Below, piece by piece: positions 1-8,709 of a DNA stretch of 64,000 nt. The notes under the pieces were generated by a model. It was not told where the DNA came from. It searched no databases and saw only the letters and a program-made list of their open reading frames with translations. Source of the stretch: UBA5158 sp040389045 (GTDB lineage: Bacteria; Pseudomonadota; Gammaproteobacteria; DSM-16500); contig JAZKAT010000053.1 in assembly GCA_040389045.1 (NCBI GenBank), positions 6,509 through 70,508 of the forward strand. Direction: 5' to 3'. The position numbers were made by a program, and so were the translations under genes. How positions within the stretch are numbered: position 1 is the first letter of the stretch; each line of letters opens with the position of its first letter.

Positions 1-635
1 AGAATAAGATGCCGCGCGTATAAATCGCCATGGGTTACACAAAGTTTTGGTTTTCTCGGAGCAGGATTAAATTCCAACATGAACTGACGTAATTGCGTTA
101 CCTCTAACAGTTGCAGTTGTTCTAGTTTATCAAGCAGAATCAGGGTCTTCGGACGCCGTACCTCAACATCAACTCTACCGATTAAATCAAATGGCGCGCC
201 TAATTTTTTCACTTCTTCCGCATTGATATGGTGCACGCTGGCAATAAATTCGGCGATATTACTTGCCAATGCACAACGCTGTTCCCGGGATAAATCCAGA
301 CTATCAGCAGTGGCGCCGTTCACGATGTAATATCCAGCAAACGGCCACAAATAATTATCAGCAGGTTTACCGATAAACTTAGGTACGGGGATAGGATACC
401 GCACCTGGTTTTGAATATAGGGCAGCAGATTGATTTCATTAAGTAAAAGAACAACCGCAGCTTGTTTTCGGGGAAAACGAAAGACAATTTCATTATTAAC
501 CAGGAAAGTAGTATTGTCCCAGCCTTCCCCCAACAGTAACAATGATTTTAAAGGTATTTCTGGAAGTTGACAGGTAATTAGCTCTCGTGCTAATGCTTCA
601 CCAATGCTAGCGGATTCCCAGGGTTTGCTTTCCAT
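1..635 (-). CDS. APH-family phosphotransferase, partial (C-terminus outside window)
   Basis: The reverse strand is open from an ATG at 635 to the window edge (211 codons, no stop). The N-terminal part carries the nucleotide-binding pattern LLLGEGWDNTTFLV followed by VFRFPRK, and near the edge the catalytic-loop pattern THGDLYARHL. These match the aminoglycoside phosphotransferase/choline kinase-like fold (APH, PF01636). Members phosphorylate small molecules such as aminoglycosides, macrolides, homoserine or sugars; the substrate cannot be told here. It is divergent from the glycosidase at 680. The start is the first ATG before the homology begins. Confidence 0.8.
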   Translation of the reverse strand, partial: MESKPWESASIGEALARELITCQLPEIPLKSLLLLGEGWDNTTFLVNNEIVFRFPRKQAAVVLLLNEINLLPYIQNQVRYPIPVPKFIGKPADNYLWPFAGYYIVNGATADSLDLSREQRCALASNIAEFIASVHHINAEEVKKLGAPFDLIGRVDVEVRRPKTLILLDKLEQLQLLEVTQLRQFMLEFNPAPRKPKLCVTHGDLYARHLI

Positions 636-679
636 GAATAGTCTCTTTAAAATAGGCTAAATTTTAACGGCATATTATC

Positions 680-2035
680 ATGACTATTACTTTTTTTTCA
701 CAACCTACACAAGAAATTCTTCCAACTGTCGTTGTGACTAATAAAGATAAACTGCCGCCATTGCTCTTGGGTTTTGCAAATTGTGGTTATCAATCATGGG
801 GCCGCAAAGGTGGTGGTGAATCAAATTGGACGCGCGCCGCCGATAATGGCACCGTCCCAGAGCCAGGTTATTCTTATAACCATTATGATAATTACCTAGC
901 CGATTTAGATATTATGCAGGCTGCCGGTGCTAACAGTTACCGAATTTCCTTAGATTGGGCTGATTTCCAGAATGCACAGGGCCAATGGAATGGAAAAACG
1001 ATTACTTTCTACAAAGAATTATTTGCGGCGTGTAAAGCACGCGATATCAAGCCTATGGTTACTTTGTTGCATTTTACCGAACCTGCCTGGTTTAGCGATC
1101 TGGGTGGTTTTGAAAAAGAAGGGAATATTCGGCATTTCGTGGCTTTCGCAGAAAGAATGTTTGAGTTTTACGGCGATGAAGTTGAAACCTGGTGCACCAT
1201 TAATGAAGCAAACATCCAGGCATTTTGTGGTTATTTAAAAGGCGAATTTCCTCCGCACAAACATAGTCTTCAGTTAATGCTCGATGTGCTATTGAATTTA
1301 CTAAAAGCACATGTAGCGGTATTCACTGCGCTGAAAAAAATGCCGGGTGGTGATAAGGCGCAAATTGGTTTTGTGCATAATCTTTTAAAATTTATACCGC
1401 GTTTTGCGTATGAACCGTTAGAAGTCGGTACTGCCACGTTCATGACGGGATTAATGAATGATTTAGTCATGAACTTTTTTAAAACCGGCAAATTCGATTA
1501 TGAAATACCGTTGGTGGCTTCCAAACATGATTTCGTTCCTGACGCGGTTAATTCATTGGATTTTATCGGTTTAAATTTTTATGCCAATGCGGTGATAGGA
1601 TTTAATCCGGAAAATGGTTTTGGCCCCACTTATTTTCCCGGCCAGAAGAAAGGCGAGTTACATTTGACAGTTGACCCGAAAGGCTTTGCCGCGGCAATTG
1701 ATGAATGCGCTACCTTGAATAAACCCGTTATCGTCACCGAATACGGTGTTGCTGATACGTCAGACAAATTACGAGTTGAGTTACTTGAGACATGTCTGCC
1801 CATTATCGATAAAAAGCGTGCTGCAGGAGTTAAGCTAATTGGTTTTCATGAATGGTCGATTAAATCAAATTACGAATGGGCTCATGGTTATACCCAAAGA
1901 TTCGGTATGTACCATTTGGATGGCACTCCGATGGAGAGCGCTTTAATCTACGAAGAGTATATGAAAAACACCCTGCACGGTGAAAAAGCAGAGGCAAAAC
2001 GAGATAACGTTCTTTCGATTGAATGTAAAATGTAG
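680..2035 (+). CDS. glycoside hydrolase family 1 (beta-glucosidase-like)
   Basis: A 451-residue TIM-barrel enzyme typical in length for GH1. Visible GH1 signatures are YRISLDWADF (about residues 87-96), the acid/base loop TINEAN with Glu176, the nucleophile loop VTEYG with Glu354, and the C-terminal aglycone segment HEWSIKSNYEWAHGY. No signal peptide, so it is probably cytoplasmic and acts on beta-glycosides or phospho-glycosides. The two catalytic loops deviate from the common TFNEP and ITENG forms (NEAN, TEYG), so substrate or mechanism may differ. Its stop codon lies inside a degenerate dispersed repeat. Confidence 0.85.
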   Translation: MTITFFSQPTQEILPTVVVTNKDKLPPLLLGFANCGYQSWGRKGGGESNWTRAADNGTVPEPGYSYNHYDNYLADLDIMQAAGANSYRISLDWADFQNAQGQWNGKTITFYKELFAACKARDIKPMVTLLHFTEPAWFSDLGGFEKEGNIRHFVAFAERMFEFYGDEVETWCTINEANIQAFCGYLKGEFPPHKHSLQLMLDVLLNLLKAHVAVFTALKKMPGGDKAQIGFVHNLLKFIPRFAYEPLEVGTATFMTGLMNDLVMNFFKTGKFDYEIPLVASKHDFVPDAVNSLDFIGLNFYANAVIGFNPENGFGPTYFPGQKKGELHLTVDPKGFAAAIDECATLNKPVIVTEYGVADTSDKLRVELLETCLPIIDKKRAAGVKLIGFHEWSIKSNYEWAHGYTQRFGMYHLDGTPMESALIYEEYMKNTLHGEKAEAKRDNVLSIECKM

Positions 2036-2062
2036 GTTGGTCTGAACGCAGAGTAGCCCAAC
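2032..2062 (+). repeat. dispersed palindromic repeat, family A (degenerate copy)
   Basis: GTAGGTTGG followed by a diverged centre and AGCCCAACA matches, with several changes, the better copies at 23149, 50842 and 60858. It sits between the convergent glycosidase and MFS genes and contains the TAG stop of the glycosidase. Confidence 0.6.
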
Positions 2063-2071
2063 AAATCAAAC

Positions 2072-3277
2072 CTACCCGCGCTTAATTTTTTTCATGACTA
2101 CCCACAATAATGGGACAGCTAATAATTGAATGAGAATCGAAAAAATTACCAGACTGGGAATTGAAATATCATAAATTACACCCATTAAAAAACTACCTAA
2201 AAACCAGCAAATTCCATAGCCAGTATTAAATATGCCATATGCCGAGCCGCGTTTATTCATAGGCACCATGTTGGCCACAATTGCCCGCATCAATGATTCA
2301 TGCGCGCTTACTCCAATACTCCATAATGCAACACCAATAAAAGCCATAGTGCTATTGCCTAAAAAAACCAGCGGTGCAAACCAACAAGAAAAAATTGTTA
2401 CTATAATAAGAATTGAAAAACCTTTACGGTCATAATAATGGCCTAAAAGCGGGGCGGATAATGAATTAAGCCCCATAGCGATAGCATAAGAAATTGGTAT
2501 CCACACCGGCGATAAAATAGCAGTTTTCTGGAAATGATATGCAATTAAAGGAAAATCCGCATAACCCGCCGCGACGAATGATGCACCCACTAAATAAAGC
2601 CAAAAAGTGTTATTCATGCCCTCGGCTTGCAAATTATCCTGGCGTACTTCCAGTGCCTGAGGTTGGGGATAAATCCACCGCGCAATTGCCAGAATCGTCA
2701 ATGCGATTAACGCGGGTATGAGCAGAATGGCAAAGCTATGTTGATAACCCCCTTTAAAATATAATACTAGGGCAACAATCAATGGGCCTAACATTGCGCC
2801 GATTTGATCTATGGCTTCATGCAATCCAAACACCCAACCCATTCCCAGTTCGTGTCCGGCATGGGATAACATGGCATCGCGCGGCGGCACGCGAATTGCT
2901 TTACCCATACGTTCAATCACCATGAGAATTGCAGCTATCCACCAATAGCCGGCTAATGCCAACAAGGGAACCGCGAGTAAATTACAGATATAACCAATAA
3001 TGGTGATAGTCCAATACTTGCCGGTGGAATCTGCGAGATAACCTGAAACGATACGTAAAGCATAACCAACAAATTCACCAAAGCCCGCGACAAAGCCAAC
3101 GATTGCGGCATTTGCACCTAACACTGCTAAATAAGGTCCGGTAATACTACGCGCGCCTTCATAAGTCATGTCGGCGAATAGACTTACTGTACTTAATAAA
3201 ATAACAAATTTAAGCGCAGTTTTTTTGGAGATATCGCTAGCCATTGATAAAATCGCTGACTTTTTTAATTTGCGCAC
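2072..3277 (-). CDS. MFS transporter
   Basis: A 401-residue polytopic protein with about 12 hydrophobic segments and the MFS loop YLADSTGKYW after the second helix, plus ERMGKAIRVPPRD in the fourth/fifth helix region. This type is often annotated as a putative drug or small-molecule transporter of the inner membrane; the substrate is unknown. The GTG at 3277 gives a basic N-terminus (MRKLKKSA); an ATG at 3244 (MASDISKK) is an equally possible start, and neither has a good ribosome-binding site. Convergent with the glycosidase. Confidence 0.85.
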   Translation of the reverse strand: MRKLKKSAILSMASDISKKTALKFVILLSTVSLFADMTYEGARSITGPYLAVLGANAAIVGFVAGFGEFVGYALRIVSGYLADSTGKYWTITIIGYICNLLAVPLLALAGYWWIAAILMVIERMGKAIRVPPRDAMLSHAGHELGMGWVFGLHEAIDQIGAMLGPLIVALVLYFKGGYQHSFAILLIPALIALTILAIARWIYPQPQALEVRQDNLQAEGMNNTFWLYLVGASFVAAGYADFPLIAYHFQKTAILSPVWIPISYAIAMGLNSLSAPLLGHYYDRKGFSILIIVTIFSCWFAPLVFLGNSTMAFIGVALWSIGVSAHESLMRAIVANMVPMNKRGSAYGIFNTGYGICWFLGSFLMGVIYDISIPSLVIFSILIQLLAVPLLWVVMKKIKRG

Positions 3278-3326
3278 TCATAATCAAAAGCGCAGCTTTT
3301 TTAGTATCCATGGATCATCCTATAAG

Positions 3327-3713
3327 TTAACGTTTGCACCCAAAATAACAAAGTATAATACCAATCACTAAATCACAAACAGCGCCAAGATAAGCGATAC
3401 TGGTATGTTCTATCAAAAAAAACGCTGATTTGTTCATCATTTGCGGATAAAAGAGAATGCCGATACCTTTCAATAAAGCGATCCAGGAAAAAATGGTAAT
3501 GACCACCCGCCAGTTCCATTCCCAAATGTTATGACTAACTACCATTAATAGTCCCAAGACCAGAGTAAAAACGCCGGTGATAAACAGCAATGGCGCATCA
3601 TTCATTAAATTAGCTACGTTATTGGTAAATTGATGTATGTTTAACAACATCGCGCTAGTAACGATGATGAGATAAAACCCAATAACTTTGCTGAGAAATT
3701 TAGAAATATCCAT
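3327..3713 (-). CDS. small integral membrane protein
   Basis: A 128-residue protein with four predicted membrane helices (about residues 8-25, 42-60, 70-88 and 104-124) and little soluble sequence. I do not recognise a named family with confidence; it resembles small conserved four-helix inner-membrane proteins. It lies upstream of the MFS gene on the same strand, about 50 bases away, so co-transcription is possible. Confidence 0.7.
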   Translation of the reverse strand: MDISKFLSKVIGFYLIIVTSAMLLNIHQFTNNVANLMNDAPLLFITGVFTLVLGLLMVVSHNIWEWNWRVVITIFSWIALLKGIGILFYPQMMNKSAFFLIEHTSIAYLGAVCDLVIGIILCYFGCKR

Positions 3714-3766
3714 ATTGAAGAACTCCTTTTACAGTGAACCCAATAGAGATATTGGGCGCAACCTGA

Positions 3767-4435
3767 TTAAGCAAAACTATAAATAACGGCAAACTCAACT
3801 TGATCAGCTTGCGGATTGATCGTCGTCGCTTTAGTTACCGCGCCATCTACGACAGTGAATTTGGCATTTTGGTAAGAACTATGATCGTATTCAAAACGTC
3901 CGCTAAAATTCTTGTCAAAAGTTTGATTAATACCAAGCCCCAAACGCAAACCATTTAAGCGCGTGTTGATATTTGCCAATGTTGATTCATTGGTGGAGAT
4001 TTTCAAATTACTATTGGTATAACCGACACGGCCATAAAATAAGGTCGTATTGGTAACCATACAGCCGGGCAATAAGCTGAAGCCGTAAGCATGTTGCATC
4101 TTTAGATCGGTGTGACTAAAGTTTTTATGAAGATACTCATCATTCTCTGATCGCGCGTCCACCGAACTAATATCAATATTGGCTTCGCCCGCTAAGTAAT
4201 ATTGGTTCCGTGTCCACGCATAACCCCCAAACAGCGAACCAAACAATCCAGACCCCGCCGGATGCGAAAGATTTTTCACATCAAAACCGCCAAGGATGCC
4301 GTCATTTACAAAGGAAGTTTGCTTGAAATTCACTATCTCCGGCCCGCCCCCTAACCCTATATAAAACCCATGACACCAGGCTGGCGTTGAGAAAGATAAT
4401 AATAGAAGGGTGGTAATACTGGTTTTCCTTAACAT
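3767..4435 (-). CDS. outer-membrane beta-barrel protein
   Basis: 222 residues with a Sec signal peptide (MLRKTSITTLLLLSFSTPAWC, cleavage probably after Ala-Trp-Cys) and a mature start GFYIGLGGGPE typical of OmpA-like/Omp25-like 8-strand barrels. Alternating hydrophobic strands with aromatic girdles continue to the end (VEFAVIYSFA). Expected in the outer membrane, role unknown. Similar architecture to the protein at 26760 but without obvious sequence identity by eye. Confidence 0.75.
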   Translation of the reverse strand: MLRKTSITTLLLLSFSTPAWCHGFYIGLGGGPEIVNFKQTSFVNDGILGGFDVKNLSHPAGSGLFGSLFGGYAWTRNQYYLAGEANIDISSVDARSENDEYLHKNFSHTDLKMQHAYGFSLLPGCMVTNTTLFYGRVGYTNSNLKISTNESTLANINTRLNGLRLGLGINQTFDKNFSGRFEYDHSSYQNAKFTVVDGAVTKATTINPQADQVEFAVIYSFA

Positions 4436-4498
4436 TGATTGCGGACTCCTTAATTAAACGGCGGATATAACGCAGTATACAAGTTTGGAATCAAATAT

Positions 4499-5005
4499 CT
4501 ACCATAGTGTTTCGTCGAAGTGTTTAACAGTAGGGTATAATGCCTGCCCCGCAAAAATCTTTGCAAGTGTTACTGTTGCGGAATTAGTTATTCGCCGGTA
4601 AATGCAATTGTTATGTTCGGAAGTTCTATTTTTTATACTCTCCTGGCTATTCGCAAGCACACGTTCAACTTCAATTTTCATTTCTAGTAGTGTTGGGACG
4701 AATTCAGCAGCCATTTTTTTTACTTTTGGGTCCGTTGACTCGATAACCACTGACAATAATTCGGGATTGTTGTCAGGGTTAGTCAAGGCGTTTTCTAATA
4801 AAATTAAATTTTTTAAAAGTTGGGTGTGTATATTCAGCATCTCAACATATTCATTTAATTCTGCAGCAGTGGCCGTTTTTGAAAATGAAAGCGTATAATA
4901 TCGATTAAACATCCCATCCCGAGTATTCTTAAAACCGTCATGCTTTTTCATTTCTTCGACGGTTTTATCAAATTCCTTGAGGCTTTGATCGTAGGTAGTT
5001 GACAT
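4499..5005 (-). CDS. hypothetical helical protein
   Basis: 168 residues, mostly charged helix (DQSLKEFDKTVEEMKKHDGF at the N-terminus), no membrane segment and no signal peptide. No family recognised. Start chosen at the ATG at 5005 because AAGGTG lies 7 bases upstream; a GTG three codons earlier overlaps that ribosome-binding site. It stands alone between the barrel protein and the HicAB pair. A secreted effector is one possibility, without direct evidence. Confidence 0.6.
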   Translation of the reverse strand: MSTTYDQSLKEFDKTVEEMKKHDGFKNTRDGMFNRYYTLSFSKTATAAELNEYVEMLNIHTQLLKNLILLENALTNPDNNPELLSVVIESTDPKVKKMAAEFVPTLLEMKIEVERVLANSQESIKNRTSEHNNCIYRRITNSATVTLAKIFAGQALYPTVKHFDETLW

Positions 5006-5146
5006 AGTATTCACCTTGTCATCAGCTGATACTATTATTATACAGCAATAGGCTAATCAGAGGATTTAGTTGAATTTAACCATTTGATTTTATGAGAAGT
5101 AATTTTCATTTTCTAATACAAACTTAAAACACCACTTACTTGAATT

Positions 5147-5542
5147 TTAAAGTTCCCCTAATAATCTCTGCGCAGCCTCAGCTAATAAAGCTGATCTGGT
5201 TTTATGTTGACTAGTAGCTGCTAAATCTATGGCATGGAGTAATGCGCTATCCATTGTGATATTAATTCTTTGTGCTTTACCAGATGGTGCGATGATAGAA
5301 ATAATTAACGGAATACATCCTTTTGCATCAGGTAATTTCATTACTGCATCTAGCGAAGAAGCTTTATGAATAGGCTCATCACTTTCAACCATCAACTCAA
5401 TATGAGCTATTAGCCCCTCTTTCGCATTTTTTCTTGCTTCTGCTAAAGTGTCACCCGCAGAACCAAAGCCAGGAAAATCAGGGAAAAAAACGCTATAGCC
5501 ATCTTCAACTTTTTCGGCTAATCCAATGTATTCTTTAATCAT
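5147..5542 (-). CDS. hicB: HicB-type antitoxin
   Basis: 131 residues. The N-terminal half has the degraded RNase-H-like HicB fold (YIGLAEKVEDGYSVFFPDFPGFGSAG...TLAEARKNAKEGL), and the C-terminal part is a ribbon-helix-helix DNA-binding segment (RINITMDSALLHAIDLAA...). HicB neutralises HicA and represses the operon. Its ATG overlaps the hicA stop as ATGA (5539-5542), which implies translational coupling. The toxin-first order is usual for HicAB. Confidence 0.93.
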   Translation of the reverse strand: MIKEYIGLAEKVEDGYSVFFPDFPGFGSAGDTLAEARKNAKEGLIAHIELMVESDEPIHKASSLDAVMKLPDAKGCIPLIISIIAPSGKAQRINITMDSALLHAIDLAATSQHKTRSALLAEAAQRLLGEL

Positions 5543-5745
5543 GATTTATCCCCTTTTAACTTTGCTTGTTTCAAGATGCTATTTAATAAACCTTTGCTTA
5601 TTTGTTTTTTTGGATGAGGAACAGTCACGATTCCTGATTTTACAATATGCTTAAAGTGATGGTGGCTACCAGTTACCCTAACTTCGTACCAGCCATCATC
5701 CGTTAGCCAGTGGATGATTTCACGACTACTGTAGACCTTGGTCAT
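5539..5745 (-). CDS. hicA: HicA-type mRNA interferase toxin
   Basis: 68 residues, the usual size of HicA. It has the double-stranded-RNA-binding-like fold with the conserved GSHHHF motif holding the catalytic His28, followed by VTVPHPKKQISKGLLNSILKQA. HicA cleaves mRNAs when the antitoxin is lost. It is the first gene of the hicAB operon, directly downstream of a palindrome that overlaps a TATAAT box. Confidence 0.93.
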   Translation of the reverse strand: MTKVYSSREIIHWLTDDGWYEVRVTGSHHHFKHIVKSGIVTVPHPKKQISKGLLNSILKQAKLKGDKS

Positions 5746-5763
5746 AAGTGCTTCCCATTGTTA

Positions 5764-5790
5764 ATTATACACACTTTTAGTGTGTATAAT
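5764..5790 (-). promoter_or_regulatory. HicAB operator/promoter palindrome
   Basis: A perfect inverted repeat with 12-base arms (ATTATACACACT) and a 3-base centre. On the minus strand its downstream end reads TATAAT, about 19 bases before the hicA ATG, so the operator overlaps the likely -10 box. That fits autorepression by the HicB ribbon-helix-helix domain. Seen directly; function inferred. Confidence 0.8.
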
Positions 5791-6055
5791 AGTGTTAATT
5801 TGTATTCATAAAACCGCCTTGAACGGATTCATTAAATAACCCAAAAAAATTAATATGTTAGTCAGCCATTCAGTCTTGATTGGATTAAGCGCGTTTTAAG
5901 TCTTTTTTTCTTAGGACGTTTGATTAAATGAATTGAAATTTTGAAGGGTTCAATACAACATTTCATATTGATTAGGAAGGTTTACTGAAGTGTTACTTCA
6001 TTACTACAAAAAAGAAATTACTGGGCTGACCACCAAAACAATTTTCCAGATTCTA
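5791..6055. other. AT-rich intergenic stretch, nothing recognised
   Basis: Between the hicA operator and tRNA-Val I see no open frame with coding character, no RNA gene and no clear repeat. Confidence 0.5.
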
Positions 6056-6130
6056 TGGTGGGCGATAGTGGTATCGAACCACTGACCCCTGCCGTGTGAA
6101 GGCAGTGCTCTACCACTGAGCTAATCGCCC
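6056..6130 (-). tRNA. tRNA-Val (anticodon CAC)
   Basis: 75 bases including an encoded CCA. The acceptor arms GGGCGAT/ATCGCCC pair fully; the D-arm TAGCTCAGTGGTAGA, anticodon stem CTGCC/GGCAG with loop TTCACAC, and T-arm GTTCGATAC are all present. The loop gives anticodon CAC, which reads GUG. Confidence 0.96.
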
Positions 6131-6141
6131 GATCGCCTCAA

Positions 6142-6170
6142 ATTGTAGGGGGCGGTGAAGATCCGGTCAA
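6142..6170 (-). promoter_or_regulatory. sigma70-type promoter of tRNA-Val
   Basis: On the minus strand TTGACC and TACAAT are separated by exactly 17 bases, and the -10 ends 11 bases before the tRNA 5' end. A strong near-consensus promoter by inspection. Confidence 0.8.
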
Positions 6171-6176
6171 TCACCT

Positions 6177-6204
6177 TTGCGGGATATTTATCTGCTGTTA
6201 CAAT
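6177..6204 (+). promoter_or_regulatory. probable gltX promoter
   Basis: TTGCGG, a 16-base spacer and TACAAT end 36 bases before the gltX ATG. The -10 is good and the -35 moderate. Together with the tRNA-Val promoter it makes this a divergent promoter region. Confidence 0.5.
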
Positions 6205-6240
6205 AGCCGACTATTACTTTTCTAGGGCTATAAATCATCC

Positions 6241-7659
6241 ATGACAGTCGTTCGCACGCGTTTTGCACCTAGCCCAACCGGCTATCTACACATTGGCAGC
6301 GCCCGTACCGCGCTTTACTGCTGGCTATTTGCCCGTAAAATGCAGGGTGTTTTTATCCTGCGTATCGAAGATACCGATGTGGAACGCTCTACTAAGGAAT
6401 CCGTGCAAGCCATTTTAGATGGCATGAATTGGTTGAGTTTGAAATATGACGAAGGCCCATATTATCAAACCCAGCATTTTGACCGTTACCGAGAAGTGGC
6501 AAACCAACTATTAGAATCGGGCCATGCTTATCGTTGTTATTGCTCAAAAGAACGCTTGGAAAAATTACGCGAACAACAAGTCGCAAATAAAGAAAAACCC
6601 CGTTATGACGGGTTTTGCCGAGATCGCAAGGAAGCAGGTGAGGGCCCATTTGTATTGCGGTTCCGCAATCCGGTAGATGGCGCAGTGCAATTTGATGATT
6701 TAATCCGCGGCTCCGTCACCTTCGAAAACAAAGAATTGGATGACTTGGTTTTAGTGCGTAGCGATGGCACCCCGACTTATAATTTCACGGTTGTGGTTGA
6801 TGATTGGGACATGAAAATTTCTCATGTTATCCGCGGTGACGACCATATCAATAATACGCCGCGACAAATTAATATTTTACGCGCGCTAGGTGTAGAGCCG
6901 CCGCTTTACGCGCATTTGCCCATGATTCTGGGCAGCGATGGCAAACGCTTGTCAAAACGTCACGGCGCGGTGAGCGTCATGCAATATAGAGAAGAAGGGT
7001 TTTTACCGGAAGCTTTGCTTAATTATCTGGTAAGGCTAGGCTGGTCGCATGGCGATCAGGAAATTTTTTCGATTGCGGAATTGATAGAATTTTTCGAAGT
7101 TTCACAGATTCACCGCGCGCCAGCGGCTTTTAATCTGGAAAAATTATTATGGTTAAATCAGCATTACATTAAAACTGGCAACCCGGAATATATCGCCACT
7201 GAATTAGCCTGGCATATGCGTAAAATCGGTTTGGATGTCACTCAAGGCCCGCCGTTAACGGAATTATTAAGTGTACAAGTTGATCGTGCGAAAACGCTGT
7301 TGGAAATGGCGGAGAAGAGCCGGTTCTTTTATTCAGAGGTAGAATATGATGATAAGGCTGTTAACGAACATTTAACGCTAGAGTCGGTTCCAGCAATAAA
7401 AGCCATTCATACAGCGCTGGAAAAGGTGACGGATTGGCGCAAGGAAGCTATCCATCATGTGATTGTCACGGTGTCTGAAGCGTTGCAAGTCAAGCTGGGT
7501 AAAATCGCACAACCGGTGCGGGTGGCCGTGACCGGTAATACCATGTCGCCGCCGATTGATAGTACTCTGTGGTTGCTGGGACCTGAGCGTACTCTGGCCC
7601 GACTTGACGCGGCGCTGGCCATATGTCAAAAAAAGGGCGAGCCGATTGAAAAATCATAA
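6241..7659 (+). CDS. gltX: glutamyl-tRNA synthetase
   Basis: 472 residues, standard for bacterial GltX. It attaches glutamate to tRNA-Glu in the cytoplasm. Class I signatures are HIGS at residues 17-20 (SPTGYLHIGSARTALY) and the KMSKS equivalent KRLSKR at 235-240. The Zn-type cysteines CYC...C follow the Rossmann insertion (HAYRCYCSKERL, YDGFCRD), and the C-terminal anticodon-binding helical domain is intact. tRNA-Glu lies only about 210 bases downstream, a functionally apt neighbourhood. Confidence 0.98.
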   Translation: MTVVRTRFAPSPTGYLHIGSARTALYCWLFARKMQGVFILRIEDTDVERSTKESVQAILDGMNWLSLKYDEGPYYQTQHFDRYREVANQLLESGHAYRCYCSKERLEKLREQQVANKEKPRYDGFCRDRKEAGEGPFVLRFRNPVDGAVQFDDLIRGSVTFENKELDDLVLVRSDGTPTYNFTVVVDDWDMKISHVIRGDDHINNTPRQINILRALGVEPPLYAHLPMILGSDGKRLSKRHGAVSVMQYREEGFLPEALLNYLVRLGWSHGDQEIFSIAELIEFFEVSQIHRAPAAFNLEKLLWLNQHYIKTGNPEYIATELAWHMRKIGLDVTQGPPLTELLSVQVDRAKTLLEMAEKSRFFYSEVEYDDKAVNEHLTLESVPAIKAIHTALEKVTDWRKEAIHHVIVTVSEALQVKLGKIAQPVRVAVTGNTMSPPIDSTLWLLGPERTLARLDAALAICQKKGEPIEKS

Positions 7660-7677
7660 AAAATCCCCCTTTTTAAG

Positions 7678-7706
7678 TTGACAAAGCGGGGATGCCTACC
7701 TAAAAT
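7678..7706 (+). promoter_or_regulatory. sigma70 promoter of the tRNA-Ala/tRNA-Glu unit
   Basis: TTGACA, a 17-base spacer and TAAAAT form an almost perfect consensus promoter beginning 18 bases after the gltX stop. It reads toward the two tRNA genes that start 61 bases after the -10. Confidence 0.85.
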
Positions 7707-7767
7707 CGCTGCTCTATTGTTAAGGTTATAGCCTTACGCAAAAGTGAGACTTGATGCACCTGAATAT

Positions 7768-7843
<76 letters not shown>

Positions 7844-7872
7844 TAGAGGCGGCATCCTCTTTCAATCCAAAT

Positions 7873-7948
7873 GTCCCCATCGTCTAGAGGCCTAGGACAT
7901 CGCCCTTTCACGGCGGTAACAGGGGTTCGAATCCCCTTGGGGACGCCA
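7873..7948 (+). tRNA. tRNA-Glu (anticodon TTC)
   Basis: 76 bases with encoded CCA. It is nearly identical to enterobacterial tRNA-Glu from memory: GTCCCCA/TGGGGAC acceptor, anticodon loop with TTC, and GGTTCGAATCC T-arm. It is 29 bases after tRNA-Ala and probably on the same transcript. It marks the left edge of the AT-rich accessory island. Confidence 0.97.
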
Positions 7949-7972
7949 ATATAATCAATAGTTTTATTGGCG
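7944..7972. repeat. inverted repeat overlapping the tRNA-Glu 3' end
   Basis: CGCCAATA at the tRNA end (including its CCA) pairs with TATTGGCG at 7965-7972 around a 13-base loop. No T-run follows, so it is a weak terminator candidate; it may instead be a processing or integration scar. Confidence 0.35.
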
Positions 7973-8138
7973 TGCATAATTAAAGCAGTTCCCGTACTTT
8001 CTCAGTTATATTCACTTAATTAACTCTTAAAGCTATTAATGCACTAAATAAATATTTATATGTGCATAATATATTCTTTGGTGCAAATAAATCTATCGCA
8101 TCTTACACTGATGTGAATGGATATGCTGCGGGGAAATT

Positions 8139-8693
8139 ATGACTAAATTTTTCGTGATTATTGGACTGTTAGCAGGTATGAATATAATAAAGCTTTTATT
8201 GAACAAATATAAATTAAAACGACTATTGTTTCTTGAACACCAATATATAGAGCTTATGCGACAGATTTCGGAAGATCAGGCAAATCCGGAACAGGGATTT
8301 ATTGAAAACATCCCAGAGGTAATTAATCTTGTTGAAGAAGCAGGTCAAAAGTCTTCATTTGTATCAAGAGTCGAACCAGCAGGTTTAGGTTTGGCTAGGA
8401 CAATCCAGTTAAATTTATTTGATAATATGATATTGAATGATGAAGAGGTTTATACATTGATGAGATTGGTTTTCAAGCAAGCCATCGGAGTTTATAAAAA
8501 CAGAATAAGACAATGTTATAATCCGATTTACTGGATAGAATTTCTGGTTTTTTTTCCGCAAAATCTCATCAAATATCTAGCAGGTAATGATAACTCTGGA
8601 GTGTTGATTATGATTTCCAGATTTTTAAATGCTTTATACTGGTTACTTGGTTTTGTTTGCTCTATATGGTTTATCTACGATAAATTCAAATAG
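8139..8693 (+). CDS. hypothetical membrane-anchored protein
   Basis: 184 residues with a hydrophobic N-terminal helix (about 3-20) and a hydrophobic C-terminal helix (about 160-180). Between them is a soluble domain containing EPAGLGLARTIQLNLFDN and a second, weaker apolar stretch near YWIEFLVFFPQNL. No family recognised. A GGGGA ribosome-binding site precedes the ATG. It ends 16 bases before the next gene on the same strand, so the two are probably one operon and may act together. Confidence 0.65.
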   Translation: MTKFFVIIGLLAGMNIIKLLLNKYKLKRLLFLEHQYIELMRQISEDQANPEQGFIENIPEVINLVEEAGQKSSFVSRVEPAGLGLARTIQLNLFDNMILNDEEVYTLMRLVFKQAIGVYKNRIRQCYNPIYWIEFLVFFPQNLIKYLAGNDNSGVLIMISRFLNALYWLLGFVCSIWFIYDKFK

Positions 8694-8709
8694 TAAAAGG
8701 CGGTATAGG

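Noticed and set aside
7873..7972. tRNA-Glu as attachment site with a duplicated 3' end
   Set aside because: No second copy of the tRNA 3' end was seen at the other side of the island and no integrase gene is present; only short TGCATAAT repeats occur.
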